Assembly (NCBI GenBank): GCA_030373325.1
Contig: JAUCZB010000021.1
Span: 1 to 47,493 of the forward strand
Direction of reading: 5' to 3'
Source: Cyanobium sp. CZS25K
GTDB lineage: Bacteria > Cyanobacteriota > Cyanobacteriia > PCC-6307 > Cyanobiaceae
DNA: 47,493 nt
Shown here: piece after piece, positions 1-7,918 of the stretch
How positions within the stretch are numbered: position 1 is the stretch's first letter
Layout: each line of letters starts with the position of its first letter
Program-made: the position numbers and the translations under genes
The notes under the pieces: model-generated
Told to the model about the DNA's origin: nothing
Seen by the model: only the letters and a program-made list of their open reading frames with translations
Database searches by the model: none

Positions 1-209
1 GGGCACCTCAGTGACACTCCCGATTCTAGTTGTTATTTCCGGGACGGCACACTAGAAAACGGAAGTTGCTCTCGAAAGGCTATGCAGAATCAGGATTTCA
101 AGCAACCTCACCTGCCACACTCCTCGTGGTTCACGGAAAGGGAGGATATAGGTGGAGTGGTTCACGGAACCTCCAAAGAAAGAGTTCGGAAGTGGCTCGG
201 TACTGATCC
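1..209. other. No gene recognised; short direct repeat
   Basis: I see no convincing coding sequence here; the open frames lack family resemblance and overlap each other. It is less GC-rich than most of the window. The 13-mer GTGGTTCACGGAA occurs twice, at 126-138 and 157-169, 31 bp apart in the same orientation. It lies downstream of the leftward gene pair that ends at 210, so it may be 3' flanking sequence. No function is assigned. Confidence 0.4.
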
Positions 210-422
210 TTACCGGCGCTTGGCTGGCTTCCTCCACAACAGGCCGGCGATTCCGGTCCCAATACCGGCTCCGCCCAGGAGATAGCCGATTGGAATCAGG
301 GCGAAAGCCTCCCTGAGCGTGCCATCGGCCTCTACCCGCACCCCGATCAGTCGGTAGGCCACGGCGCAGACCACCGCGCCGGTGAGCAGCAGCAGCGCGA
401 CGCGGATGAGCGGGCGTTTCAT
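210..422 (-). CDS. Small DUF3955-like membrane protein
   Basis: A 70-residue protein with two hydrophobic segments (about residues 5-24 and 42-62) and a basic C-terminus (KPAKRR). The central stretch EAFALIPIGYLLGG resembles the 'EPFFLIPIGYLF' signature I recall for the DUF3955 family of small two-helix inner-membrane proteins; function unknown. The ATG at 420-422 overlaps the TGA of the upstream LprI-like gene (ATGA, 4 bp), so the two are probably cotranscribed and translationally coupled. The family call rests on memory of one motif; the gene itself is fairly safe because of the overlap and the coherent topology. Confidence 0.6.
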   Translation of the reverse strand: MKRPLIRVALLLLTGAVVCAVAYRLIGVRVEADGTLREAFALIPIGYLLGGAGIGTGIAGLLWRKPAKRR

Positions 423-832
423 GGCCGCAGCTGCTCCAGCAGGGTCTGGGTGAGCGCCAGCTCACAGCGCGTCGTGAAGATGCCGTAGCCCGTCCCCTGA
501 AAGCTCACCGACTTGGCGTAGGCGCACACCTTGCGGCGTTCGGCGCGGAAAGCACGCGCCTGCTCGCTTGGGTCGGCACTGGTCTTGTAGAAGTCGGTGA
601 GGTTGTCGCGCCAGAGCGTCTGGAAGGTTTCGCTCGGCACTTGCCGGGCCTCGCTGGCCACCCGCACCAAGGCCTTCTCCATCTCCCGATCCTTGGCTTG
701 GAGGGCTTCCATCACGCAGCGGGTTTCGGCCACGGTGCTTTCCGATGGGGTGCAGACCTCCGCTGCTGGTGCTTGCAGCGGCAGCAGCGGCACCAGGGAG
801 GCGGCCAGCAGCAGGTGGAGGCAGGTGCGCAT
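419..832 (-). CDS. Exported LprI-like (DUF1311-type) protein
   Basis: A 137-residue protein. The ATG at 832 is chosen because it is followed directly by a signal peptide (MRTCLHLLLAASLVPLLPLQ, cleavage near APAAE); a start 15 codons upstream would put a charged extension before it. The mature part has four cysteines (AEVC, TRCV, KVCAY, TRCEL), a helical middle rich in E/R, and the pattern C..E.....RC.M.AL.A.D.EM seen in LprI/DUF1311 lysozyme-inhibitor-like proteins. Probably periplasmic. It is the first gene of a two-gene leftward unit with the DUF3955-like gene. A second LprI-like gene lies at 3351-3731. Lysozyme inhibition itself is not shown by the sequence. Confidence 0.6.
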   Translation of the reverse strand: MRTCLHLLLAASLVPLLPLQAPAAEVCTPSESTVAETRCVMEALQAKDREMEKALVRVASEARQVPSETFQTLWRDNLTDFYKTSADPSEQARAFRAERRKVCAYAKSVSFQGTGYGIFTTRCELALTQTLLEQLRP

Positions 833-916
833 CGCGGGCCTTTTCTTCAGACGAATCTTCTCTTGACAGATTGCCATGCTGGGTGCTGATGTTCCGGGTC
901 GCAGCGCCTCTTCCCC

Positions 917-1270
917 GTGACCAGCCTGTTCTCCCGCCGTCTCCCACTGCTGCTCATGGCCATCGTCGGCGGCCTTGTCAACCACCCGGCTGCCGCATGG
1001 GCAGCCCCGGCAGGCAGCAACCTGGCGGTGCTGCTTCAGGCAGCGGGCGGCCAGCCCCTGGGTCTCTACGACGGTGTGCGCTTCGTGCGCATCAACGCCT
1101 CCGACGGCACCCGCATCACCGTCACGATCAACTGCGAGCAGGAGCGCTGGCGGGTGGCCCGCATTGAGCCCAGAACCGGCCGAGCGGACTTCCGCGATGA
1201 TCGCTTCGAGAGTGCTGCCGGCATCGGTCGCAGCCGCTGGTGTACCACCCCCGTGCGCACGATGGAGTGA
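917..1270 (+). CDS. Exported protein of unknown function
   Basis: A 117-residue protein that starts at GTG 917. It has an N-terminal signal peptide (RRLPLLLMAIVGGL, Ala-rich cleavage region near AAAWAAPAG) and a short mature domain with two cysteines (TINCEQERW and SRWCTTP) that could form a disulfide. I recognise no family. It diverges from the LprI-like gene at 832, with the short region between them presumably holding both promoters, and ends 9 bp before the converging gene at 1279. A single exported domain of this size fits the other small secreted proteins nearby. Confidence 0.6.
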   Translation: MTSLFSRRLPLLLMAIVGGLVNHPAAAWAAPAGSNLAVLLQAAGGQPLGLYDGVRFVRINASDGTRITVTINCEQERWRVARIEPRTGRADFRDDRFESAAGIGRSRWCTTPVRTME

Positions 1271-1278
1271 GTCTGGGC

Positions 1279-1569
1279 TCACTCCTCCAGCAGCTGCACC
1301 TGGTACACGGCCACGTTGCTGTGGGCAAGCGAGCGCACGATCTCAGGCACCATCTGCATCGGGGTGCAGAGCGTCAGCGAGCGGCGCCTACCGGCGGCCA
1401 TCTCCGCCAGGTGCTGGGGATCGATGCTGGTGGAGCGCTGCTGCGCTGCAGCCTCAAACACCTCCACCGCTGGGCTCTTCCCGGAGCCCAGCACAAACAG
1501 CACCCGCCGGGGCGTCTCGCTGTAGTCGCGGCTGAGGGCCTCCAGGGCAGGGATGTCCGGGTGTGTCAT
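1279..1569 (-). CDS. Small soluble protein of unknown function
   Basis: A 96-residue protein if translation starts at the ATG of MTHPDIPAL (1569); an alternative start at 1602 adds 11 unremarkable residues. There is no signal peptide or membrane segment. The RRVLFVLGSGKSPAVEVFEAA segment looks like a beta-strand, a Gly-rich turn and a helix, but it is not a P-loop. Codon use and GC resemble the neighbours. It converges on the exported gene ending at 1270 and diverges from the SH3-like gene at 1636. No family is recognised; the reading frame is moderately supported by its coherent secondary-structure pattern. Confidence 0.5.
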   Translation of the reverse strand: MTHPDIPALEALSRDYSETPRRVLFVLGSGKSPAVEVFEAAAQQRSTSIDPQHLAEMAAGRRRSLTLCTPMQMVPEIVRSLAHSNVAVYQVQLLEE

Positions 1570-1635
1570 GGCCTGCTGGTGGCGGGGGATTGCTACACCC
1601 ACCTGGATAATCGATTGGCTTTCCTTTGCTCACGC

Positions 1636-2235
1636 ATGCTCCACCGCCGCTTCCTCGCCATCGCTGCTGTCAGCGCGAGTGTCATCGCCGGGGCCTCCCT
1701 GGTGCGTCCTGCCACGGCCGCCCAGACGCTGGACTGCTGGATGAACGACAGCAAGCAGACCTGTCAGGTGAAGCCCTGGGGTAACGGGGGATTTGAGATC
1801 AGCTTCAGCGGCAGTGCCATCTATCGCTTCGTGCCGGCCGGTCCACCCACCACCGACAACCGCCGCATGCGTGATGAGCAGGGCCGCATCTGGCTGATGA
1901 GCGGCCACCACAGCTTCACGCTCAGCGAGCAGAACGGCGATGGCAACCGAATCGCCGTCTCCAACGTCAAGAGTCGGCCCGCAGCGGCCGTGGATCACCA
2001 GGCCCACAGCAAGGTGAAACTCAGCGGCCATGGTCAGCCCACGGTGACCCTGTACGCCAAGCCCAACTACGGCGCCGCGATCGCGGGGATGGGGGTGTCG
2101 GGGGAAACGCTCGACAAGCTGGCGTGCACCTCAAACAGCCAGGGCACCTGGTGCCGGGTGGGCTACCCAGGCCAGAGCGGCCGGGTGCTGTGGGTGAACC
2201 GGGACTCGCTGATCTTCCTGGGGGACGGGGAGTAA
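1636..2235 (+). CDS. Exported protein with C-terminal SH3-like domain
   Basis: A 199-residue protein. The ATG at 1636 is chosen because it starts a signal peptide (MLHRRFLAIAAVSASVIAG, cleavage near ATAAQT). The N-terminal half of the mature protein (about 30-105) has a Cys pair (LDCW, QTCQV) and reads like a small beta domain. The C-terminal 60 residues (VTLYAKPNYGAAIAGM ... WCRVGYPGQSGRVLWV) look like a bacterial SH3b domain, often used for binding cell-wall or protein ligands. Probable location is the periplasm. The role is unknown, and the SH3b call comes from pattern, not from a search. Confidence 0.65.
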   Translation: MLHRRFLAIAAVSASVIAGASLVRPATAAQTLDCWMNDSKQTCQVKPWGNGGFEISFSGSAIYRFVPAGPPTTDNRRMRDEQGRIWLMSGHHSFTLSEQNGDGNRIAVSNVKSRPAAAVDHQAHSKVKLSGHGQPTVTLYAKPNYGAAIAGMGVSGETLDKLACTSNSQGTWCRVGYPGQSGRVLWVNRDSLIFLGDGE

Positions 2236-2505
2236 GTCATCGCCCCTGCATTTGCTTGCCCTGGCCGGGTTCTCTGCCCTGGCCTTTGCAGCTGCCCATG
2301 CGATCGGGATGGAGAAGCGCATCACCCAGCACTACGGCCGCTCCGGCCGCCCCGTCCAAAAGCCCCGTTTCGTGCCTGCTGAGCGGGCCCATGCGCTGCC
2401 GGGCCTTTCTGGGCTGCTGAACGCTGCTGCTCAGCGGTGGGAGCTGCGGCCGCTGGTCACGAAGCCGGCCCGGTTGAGCTCACTGGTGCCGCCGCCAGGG
2501 CATAG

Positions 2506-2724
2506 GCGCCCCCCATTGCCCCGCGCATCCACCGTGGCTCTGCATCACGCTGCGAGGCTGCTGTCTTCATCGATCTGGGAGAGCCGATCCCTGGTCAGTC
2601 AGCTCTTCTAAAGCCGCGAGTGGGGCTTCCCCGTAAGCAGGCGATCGAGCAGTGGCAGAAGCTCCTCGATGCGGGCTGGTTCAGCATTGGGGTCCAGTTC
2701 ACAGGGCTCATGGATTGGGACTGA
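2506..2724 (+). pseudogene. DUF1651 gene fragment
   Basis: From 2563 to 2724 the frame reads VFIDLGEPIPGQSALLKPRV, then GLPRKQAIEQWQKLLDAGWF, and stops at 2722-2724. The order GEPIPGQ.ALLK...R..AIE.W..L...GW is the hallmark of DUF1651, a short protein family I know from marine picocyanobacteria. An in-frame stop at 2503-2505 and the absence of ATG, GTG or TTG between it and the conserved part mean no ordinary start exists, so I call it a 5'-truncated remnant. The rest of the interval between genes (2236-2858) contains an open frame from 2252 to 2611 with a hydrophobic N-terminus, which I could not support as a gene. Confidence 0.6.
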
Positions 2725-2858
2725 GCGGCCAGAATCGTGCCGATCGGCCGCAGCAGCGCCTACAAATAGGTTTCGAATGATGCAGTGAACCTGATTCAGC
2801 CGACGCTGGAGGTCTGGGACGACTGCCTGAACTGCTCAAACAACAAGCACGGCAACCA

Positions 2859-3179
2859 ATGATCCGCACCACAATCACCGCTCTGGCCATCGCCACCAGC
2901 GCTATCGCCACCCCTGCCCTGGCCGACTCCGCCAAGGCGTATTGCGAGATGGTTCGCACCAACGGCGAAATACTCAAAGGAAGCTGTACCTGGTCCCAGA
3001 TGCAGGGAAACGTTTACATCGATAATTTCAACCATTACGCGTTTGCCTTCCCTGCCGCCGAGGAGGGCAAGACCTACGAACGCACCAACCGTGAAGGTGC
3101 TGGCCCCTCCTTCAAGCGCCCCGGCTACGTGATCAACGTGTACTGGGAGAAGCCGGTCCGCGAGCCTGGGGGAATCTGA
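2859..3179 (+). CDS. Small exported protein of unknown function
   Basis: A 106-residue protein with a clear signal peptide (MIRTTITALAIATSAIATPA, cleavage after ALA at about residue 22). The mature part is 84 residues with two cysteines (AYCEMVR and KGSCTW), likely a disulfide, followed by aromatic-rich beta-type sequence (NVYIDNFNHYAFAFP). Its first half, AYCEMVRTNGEILKGSCTW, parallels the start of the exported protein at 4975 (GRCKLMSGGYEAFNGHCTF), so the two may belong to the same fold. Function unknown; probably periplasmic. Confidence 0.65.
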   Translation: MIRTTITALAIATSAIATPALADSAKAYCEMVRTNGEILKGSCTWSQMQGNVYIDNFNHYAFAFPAAEEGKTYERTNREGAGPSFKRPGYVINVYWEKPVREPGGI

Positions 3180-3350
3180 TGCCGGTTCACGCCACAGGGA
3201 ACCTGAACAGCGGCTGCGGGCCTGGCCGTTCACGGGTCGCCAGGATTGAATTCCATTAGCGGTCCGGGGGGGATGGTCGTCAATAACACGTCGGTCACAA
3301 CAGGTGCTCGGCGACATCCTCGACAACCCCCTCCCTGGTTCTTGCAGTGG

Positions 3351-3731
3351 ATGAAGGCAGTTTCGTTCGTAGCCACCTCTGTGCTGGGTGCGCTCCCGGC
3401 AGGAGCGATCCCGCCACCACCCGACTCATTCGATGGAGAAACGATCCACTGCCACCCCGCAGGCAGCGCCGCCACCGTGCTGATCTGCAGGGACGCCGAA
3501 CTCACCGCCCTCGACGGCGAGCTGCGCGCCGCCTTCCGCCGCCTGCAGAACGATGCCTCCTTCACGGAAGCCCAGCGCGAGGCTCTGGTGGAGGACCAGC
3601 GGCGCTGGGTGGAGAGCATGGATCAGTGCTGGAGAGCCCAGGAGAGGATGCGGGACTGCGTCAAGCGCAGCCAGAGGCGGCGGCTACAGCACCTGCAGAC
3701 CTGGGAAGCAGTATCCCCAGTGAAGCCCTGA
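3351..3731 (+). CDS. Exported LprI-like (DUF1311-type) protein
   Basis: A 126-residue protein from the ATG at 3351, which begins a plausible signal peptide (MKAVSFVATSVLGALPAGAI). The longer frame from 3246 adds 35 residues without any signal-like feature. The mature part has the LprI/DUF1311 pattern: C...AELTALDGELRAAFRRLQ, then QRRWVESMDQC..A......C. Cysteines occur at HCHPAG, LICRDAE, DQCWR and RDCVK. Likely periplasmic. It is related in family to the gene at 419-832, not obviously a recent duplicate. Confidence 0.65.
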   Translation: MKAVSFVATSVLGALPAGAIPPPPDSFDGETIHCHPAGSAATVLICRDAELTALDGELRAAFRRLQNDASFTEAQREALVEDQRRWVESMDQCWRAQERMRDCVKRSQRRRLQHLQTWEAVSPVKP

Positions 3732-3846
3732 AGCCACAGCGCGTGACCACATGGACCTGCCTTTGTCCCCATGTCTGTCGGGGAATCTGGCCCATGCTGT
3801 TGATCCTCTCGACTTGGGCGTTCCTGGGGGCATTTCGATCGTGACC

Positions 3847-4224
3847 ATGGCCGATCACCCCACGAGGAGCGTGTGCACGCTTGCCGCACTCACGAGCCTG
3901 ATCCTTGTGATCACGGGTGTCCCCGGCGTCCGGATGGGCGATCTGCCGTTCCTGGTCTTCCTGCTTGCCCCCTACCTTCTGCTGGGACTACTGGCCTGGC
4001 GGGACCGTGAGCGCCCGCGCCTCTCAGCAGTGCTGTTTGTTGCCGTGCTGGTGCTTTCCCTGGTAGGCACAATCCTGCTTGGACTGGACAGCTTCCGCTT
4101 TCACACGGTGCCCGAGCACCGACTGGTGCAGCGGATGACCGTGATCGTCGTGCCAATGCTGCAATCGGCTGCCGCGATCGTGATCGGCCTGATGCTCCAG
4201 GCGAACCGGTCACGGCGGGGCTGA
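3847..4224 (+). CDS. Integral membrane protein, unknown function
   Basis: A 125-residue protein from ATG 3847 (MADHPTRSV); GTG 3841 would add two residues. Four hydrophobic segments are visible: about 8-24 (LAALTSLILVITG), 31-47 (LPFLVFLLAPYLLLGLL), 56-75 (LSAVLFVAVLVLSLVGTILL) and 97-117 (VIVVPMLQSAAAIVIGLML). The charged loop WRDRERPR lies between the second and third. The basic tail RSRRG suggests a cytoplasmic C-terminus. No family recognised. Confidence 0.6.
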   Translation: MADHPTRSVCTLAALTSLILVITGVPGVRMGDLPFLVFLLAPYLLLGLLAWRDRERPRLSAVLFVAVLVLSLVGTILLGLDSFRFHTVPEHRLVQRMTVIVVPMLQSAAAIVIGLMLQANRSRRG

Positions 4225-4244
4225 GGTGACTGGGGGCCGTCCGC

Positions 4245-4560
4245 TCAGAACTGGGCGGAACGCACCGACTTGAGTTGCCACATCGCCTCGCCGGGCACCA
4301 GTTTGTAGGTCACCTGGCGGGTGCCACCGGTGGGCTTGGCATTGCTGTCGCCGCTCCTAGGGAGAACTCCGGTGCGTCGCTCACCAGGCCAGCACCCACT
4401 GTGAGCCGCCCGGCCTGGCGCAGTGCCATGACCAGCCTGGCCTCCAAGGCACCGTTCATCAGCTCGTTCCTGGTCAAGGATGGGCAGCTGCATCAGTGCC
4501 TTCTCGCTTATGGCGGCATTCTGGTCTGGGTAAGGAAACTCTCACGCTCCTGTGGGAGCC
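4245..4560 (-). pseudogene. Degenerate small gene, probably frameshifted
   Basis: On the minus strand the last part reads NAKPTGGTRQVTYKLVPGEA then MWQLKSVRSAQF and a stop at 4245, which looks like genuine protein sequence. The sequence upstream continues best in another frame (ELMNGALEARLVMALRQAGR, then LTVGAGLVSDAPEFS), so a frameshift near 4360 is likely. No complete frame with a signal peptide or start joins both. I call it a remnant of an unrecognised gene; both segments are short, so confidence is low. Confidence 0.35.
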
Positions 4561-4574
4561 CTCGGTCGTGAACG

Positions 4575-4868
4575 GTGGCCCTCCTCGCTGAAGTCCTGGT
4601 CGGACACCCTGGCCACATTCTGATTGTGGCCCTGGTCCTGCTTGCTGGCTGGTCCCTGCTGCGCTTCTCCGGTGCCGTCAGCGGGCCGTCAGCCCGCCCC
4701 CTGCTGTGGGCCTCCCTGGCCTGGGGGATGTATGCCGCCTGGGAGGCTCTGGTGCAGCTACGCACGCCTGAGGCCAACATCCGGGTGGATCTGCTGCTGA
4801 GCTGGCCGCTGCTGGGCGCGCTCACGCTGTACGGGTTGATCAGATGCGCGATCGCTGTCAGACGGTGA
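4575..4868 (+). CDS. Small membrane protein, unknown function
   Basis: A 97-residue protein that starts at GTG 4575. It has three hydrophobic segments: about 13-30 (HILIVALVLLAGWSLL), 44-58 (LLWASLAWGMYAAWEAL) and 74-92 (LLLSWPLLGALTLYGLI). The loop between the last two holds RTPEANIRVDLL, which looks like a conserved motif of small bacterial membrane proteins. The tail RCAIAVRR is basic. No function or family name can be assigned. It stands alone between a decayed gene and the exported gene at 4975. Confidence 0.55.
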   Translation: MALLAEVLVGHPGHILIVALVLLAGWSLLRFSGAVSGPSARPLLWASLAWGMYAAWEALVQLRTPEANIRVDLLLSWPLLGALTLYGLIRCAIAVRR

Positions 4869-4974
4869 GCGGGGGGGGCATGGGAATAGCCGAGCCCGGA
4901 ATGGTGTGTTAAGACACGTTTCTGGGTCGCCCAGCGAGGCGATCCGATCCGAGTTCCGATTGCCTACTTCCCTG

Positions 4975-5712
4975 ATGATCCGCAGCCTTCGTCAAACCTC
5001 CGCAGCCCTCGGCGCGGGCCTTCTTCTGTCAGGGCTTTCCGCCCCCTTCGCCCCAGCGGCCATGGCCGAAGTGCTGGTCAGGGCCCAGGGCCGTTGCAAG
5101 CTGATGAGCGGTGGCTACGAAGCCTTCAATGGACACTGCACCTTCAAGCACAAAAAGGCAGGCAACACCGATGCCTATGTCGTCAAGCTCGATGACGGAA
5201 CGGATTTCAACTTCTCGGGCCCAGGCGTGCAGGCCCTGAGCGTGCAGACCTACGCCGGTGTCCGCAACGTGAAGCACAAGGCTCAGGCGGATCATGAGGT
5301 CTTCAGCTGGAACGATGGCGAAGCCCGCAGGCTCTCGGTGCGTCTCGACCAAGTCCAGAATCCCGATGTCCGCTTCGACGATGCACCCCAGAAGGCTGAC
5401 GCCGGCTCCCTGCTGGGCGCGGCGGTGGGTGCCCTGATCGGCGGCCTGATCACAGGCAAGCCGGTCACCACCACGCAGCCTGCCCGTGAAGGTGCTCCGG
5501 TGTCCGATCTGCAATCGCTGGTGGGCGCCAGGGGGGGGCAGGCCGAAGGGACCCTGACATCGAAGGGCTACACCTACCGCGGTGGCACCAAGCTGGCCGA
5601 CAGTTCCTTCACCTACTGGGAGCAGCCCTCCACGAACAACTGCGTGACGATTCGCACCACCGACGGCCGTTATCAGTCGATCACCTATACCAAGCCGAGC
5701 GACTGCAACTGA
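4975..5712 (+). CDS. Exported protein with glycine-zipper segment
   Basis: A 245-residue protein from ATG 4975, chosen because a signal peptide follows (LRQTSAALGAGLLLSGLSAP, cleavage near AAMAE). The N-terminal domain (about 30-140) has a Cys pair (GRCKL, GHCTF). In the middle, GSLLGAAVGALIGGLITG is a glycine-zipper-like hydrophobic segment of a type that can insert in or pass across an outer membrane. The C-terminal domain holds another Cys pair (NNCVTIR, SDCN at the end). Followed by a strong terminator. Role unknown; probably periplasmic or outer-membrane-associated. Confidence 0.65.
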   Translation: MIRSLRQTSAALGAGLLLSGLSAPFAPAAMAEVLVRAQGRCKLMSGGYEAFNGHCTFKHKKAGNTDAYVVKLDDGTDFNFSGPGVQALSVQTYAGVRNVKHKAQADHEVFSWNDGEARRLSVRLDQVQNPDVRFDDAPQKADAGSLLGAAVGALIGGLITGKPVTTTQPAREGAPVSDLQSLVGARGGQAEGTLTSKGYTYRGGTKLADSSFTYWEQPSTNNCVTIRTTDGRYQSITYTKPSDCN

Positions 5713-5733
5713 GCCATCAGCATGCTCAACCAA

Positions 5734-5767
5734 CCCCTGGGAGCCATTCAGCCTCCAGGGGTTTTTT
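5734..5767 (+). terminator. Rho-independent terminator
   Basis: CCCCTGG (5734-5740) pairs with CCAGGGG (5755-5761), and six T follow at 5762-5767. It lies 22 bp after the stop of the exported gene at 4975-5712 and should end that transcript; it also lies close to the stop of the converging GlsB-like gene. Confidence 0.8.
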
Positions 5768-5782
5768 CTGGAGGTTCGCCCT

Positions 5783-6028
5783 TCAGGCGCGCCTGATCAC
5801 CCGCAGCACCACCAGAAGGATCACGGCGCCGAGCGTGGCCACCACGATGCTCCCCAGCACACCCCCTCCGACGGCACCACCCAGACCGCTGAAGAGCAGG
5901 CCACCGATCAGGGCCCCGATGATGCCGACAACCAGATCACCGATCAGGCCGAAGCCACCGCCTTTGACCAGGACACCAGCGAGCCAACCGGCAATGACCC
6001 CCACCAACAGAAACCAGAGAACGTTCAT
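5783..6028 (-). CDS. GlsB/YeaQ/YmgE-family membrane protein
   Basis: An 81-residue, almost wholly hydrophobic protein with three Gly-rich helices: FLLVGVIAGWLAGVLVKG, then IGDLVVGIIGALIGGLLF, then LGSIVVATLGAVILLVVL and a basic end RVIRRA. The G.IAGWLAG..VKG.G.G..GD...GI.GA..GG motif is that of the transglycosylase-associated / GlsB/YeaQ/YmgE family, small stress-induced inner-membrane proteins of unclear biochemistry. ATG at 6028, preceded by an AT-rich stretch (TTATTCTTAAAGA on the plus strand) that may contain its promoter. Confidence 0.85.
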   Translation of the reverse strand: MNVLWFLLVGVIAGWLAGVLVKGGGFGLIGDLVVGIIGALIGGLLFSGLGGAVGGGVLGSIVVATLGAVILLVVLRVIRRA

Positions 6029-6330
6029 GAGCTCTCTTCCTTATTCTTAAAGATCAACCAAAACGTAGACGCGAGAGCAAGCCAAGAGCCATGAAGGCTT
6101 AAGTTCCTTACAGACTTGTTGCAAGTCCTGGGCATTCGCCAGATCAGAGAGAATGGGGGCACTCCGAACAAGCCCCTGGAGTGGTCAGGCCGCCGCATCT
6201 CTCTGCTGCTCCAGTCACTCCTTGCCTGCCACTCAGGGGCAGCGTTGGGCTCACCACCCATGCCCCGCACTCAGAGGGCGGCTCGGATCAATGACAAGAC
6301 TGGCTGCTTCCGAGTAAACTTCCGAGCTGA

Positions 6331-7694
6331 ATGGACCTGCTCAACCTTCTCAAGCGCCCTGAGGGCAAGACGCTGGAGTTCCAGCGTGACCTTTCCTCGC
6401 CGGATGGGGCGTTGAAAACGATCGTGGCCTTCGCCAATACTGCCGGCGGCACCCTCTTGATCGGGGTGGAGGATCGCAGCCGCAACGTGCGCGGCGTGGC
6501 TGACCCGTTGGATGAGGAGGAGCGCTCGCCAACCTGATCACCGACCGGATCATCCCTCGGCTGGTGCCGGAGATCGAGATCCTGCCTTAGCGGCAGACGC
6601 AGGTGCTGGCCCTGCAGGTGTACCCCAGCCCGAGCCGCCCCCATCACCTGATCCGCGAGGGTCCTGCCGCAGGCGTGTATGTGCGGGTGGGCTCCACCAA
6701 CCGCCGCGCCGATGCTGAGCTGATCGAGGAACTGCAGCGTTTCTCCCGAGGCGAGGGCTTCGACGAGCAGCCCTTGCCGGGGCTCAGCTCGGAAGCGATT
6801 GACTTCCGAGCGGCTTCCGAGTCGTTCGCACCTTTCCGCGAACTCCGCCGCCGCGATCTGGAGACCCTGCGGCTCGTGGGCGACCACCAGGGGAAGACGG
6901 TGCCGACCGTGGGCGGCATGATCCTCTTCGGCCATGATCGCGAGCGGCAATTTCCCGATGCCTGGATCCAGGCCGGGCGCTTCGCCGGCAGCGACAAGAG
7001 CCGCATCCTGGATCGGATCGAGATCCACTCCTTCCCCGTGCAGGCCGTGGAGGAAGTGATTGCCTTCGTGCAGAAGCATTCCTGGCATGGTGCCACCATC
7101 GGTGCGGTGCGCCGCACCGACCGCTGGAGCCTGCCGCCCGAGGCCGTGCGCGAGGCCCTGATCAATGCGGTGGTCCACACCGACTATTCCCAGCGGGGCG
7201 CACCGATCCGGCTGTCGATCTTCGATGACCGGCTGGAGATCGAAAATCTCGGTCTGTTGCCCTTTGGGCTCACCGTGGAGGATCTGCCCCATGGGGTGTC
7301 CAGGCTGCGCAACCGCGTGATCGGCCGCGTCTTCCAGGCGCTGGGGCTGATCGAGCAATGCGGCAGCGGCATCCAGCGGATCACGGCCGTCTGTCGAGAA
7401 GCGGGCCTGCCGCCACCGATCTTCGAGGAGACCGCCACTCGCTTTCGCGTCACCATTCCCACCGTCCCCGTGGGCCCAACGGTGGTGGACGCCACCGAGC
7501 AGGCGATCCTCGCCAACCTGAAGCAAGGCCAGGGGTTGGCCACCCGTGAAATCGCGGCCATCATCGGCCTGTCGGCCAGGGCTACGCGCACGCGACTGGC
7601 CCGTCTGATCGATCGCGGGCTGGTGTGCGAGATCGGCACCAGCGCCAAGGATCCGCAGCGAAAATACTTCCTGGCCGAGTGTGGTCCCCCATGA
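6331..7694 (+). pseudogene. AlbA_2-domain putative transcriptional regulator, inactivated
   Basis: Intact, this would be about 454 residues. The N-terminus (KTLEFQRDLSS ... TIVAFANTAGGTLLIGVED) is the AlbA_2 (Schlafen-type) domain. The later part has the GHKL-like region typical of these proteins (EALINAVVHTDYSQRGAPI, RNRVIGRVFQALGLIEQCGS) and a C-terminal winged helix (TREIAAIIGLSARATRTRL). Two lesions separate start from body: a one-base loss near 6524 (DEEER then, in the next frame, LANLITDRIIPRLVP) and a TAG at 6588-6590 where homologues have TGG (ILP-W-RQTQVL). The 3' two-thirds is still open from 6603. Such proteins are frequent passengers of type I R-M loci, and an hsdR stump follows with a 4-bp overlap (ATGA). 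Confidence 0.85.
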
Positions 7695-7912
7695 AACTGA
7701 CGCCCGAGCAGAAAGCTCGCCTCGACATCGACGCGGCTCTGGAGGCCGCGGGCTGGATCCTGCAGAACCGCGACGCCATCAACCTGGCCGCCGGGCCCGG
7801 TGTCGCAGTGCGTGAGGCCAGGATGGGCAGCGGCCATGGCTGCTCGGACTAGCTGCCATTCGTGTACATGAGCATGGGCGTGGAGACCCGCTTCATCAAC
7901 GGCCCCACCCCC
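7691..7912 (+). pseudogene. Remnant of a type I restriction subunit gene
   Basis: The ATG at 7691 overlaps the TGA of the AlbA_2 gene. The frame reads MKLTPEQKARLDIDAALEAA, GWILQNRDAINLAAGPGVAV, REARMGSGHGCSD and stops at 7850-7852. This is the N-terminus of the HsdR class whose intact members continue GHGFADYLLFVDG and then the nuclease core. After the stop, the same frame gives LPFVYMSMGVETRFING, which in HsdR lies further downstream (roughly LPF.YESTGVETRF.N). The stump is therefore two N-terminal pieces joined by an internal deletion that removed the nuclease residues, followed by loss of the rest of the gene. The next gene starts 7 bp later. Confidence 0.75.
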
Positions 7913-7918
7913 TCCCCC

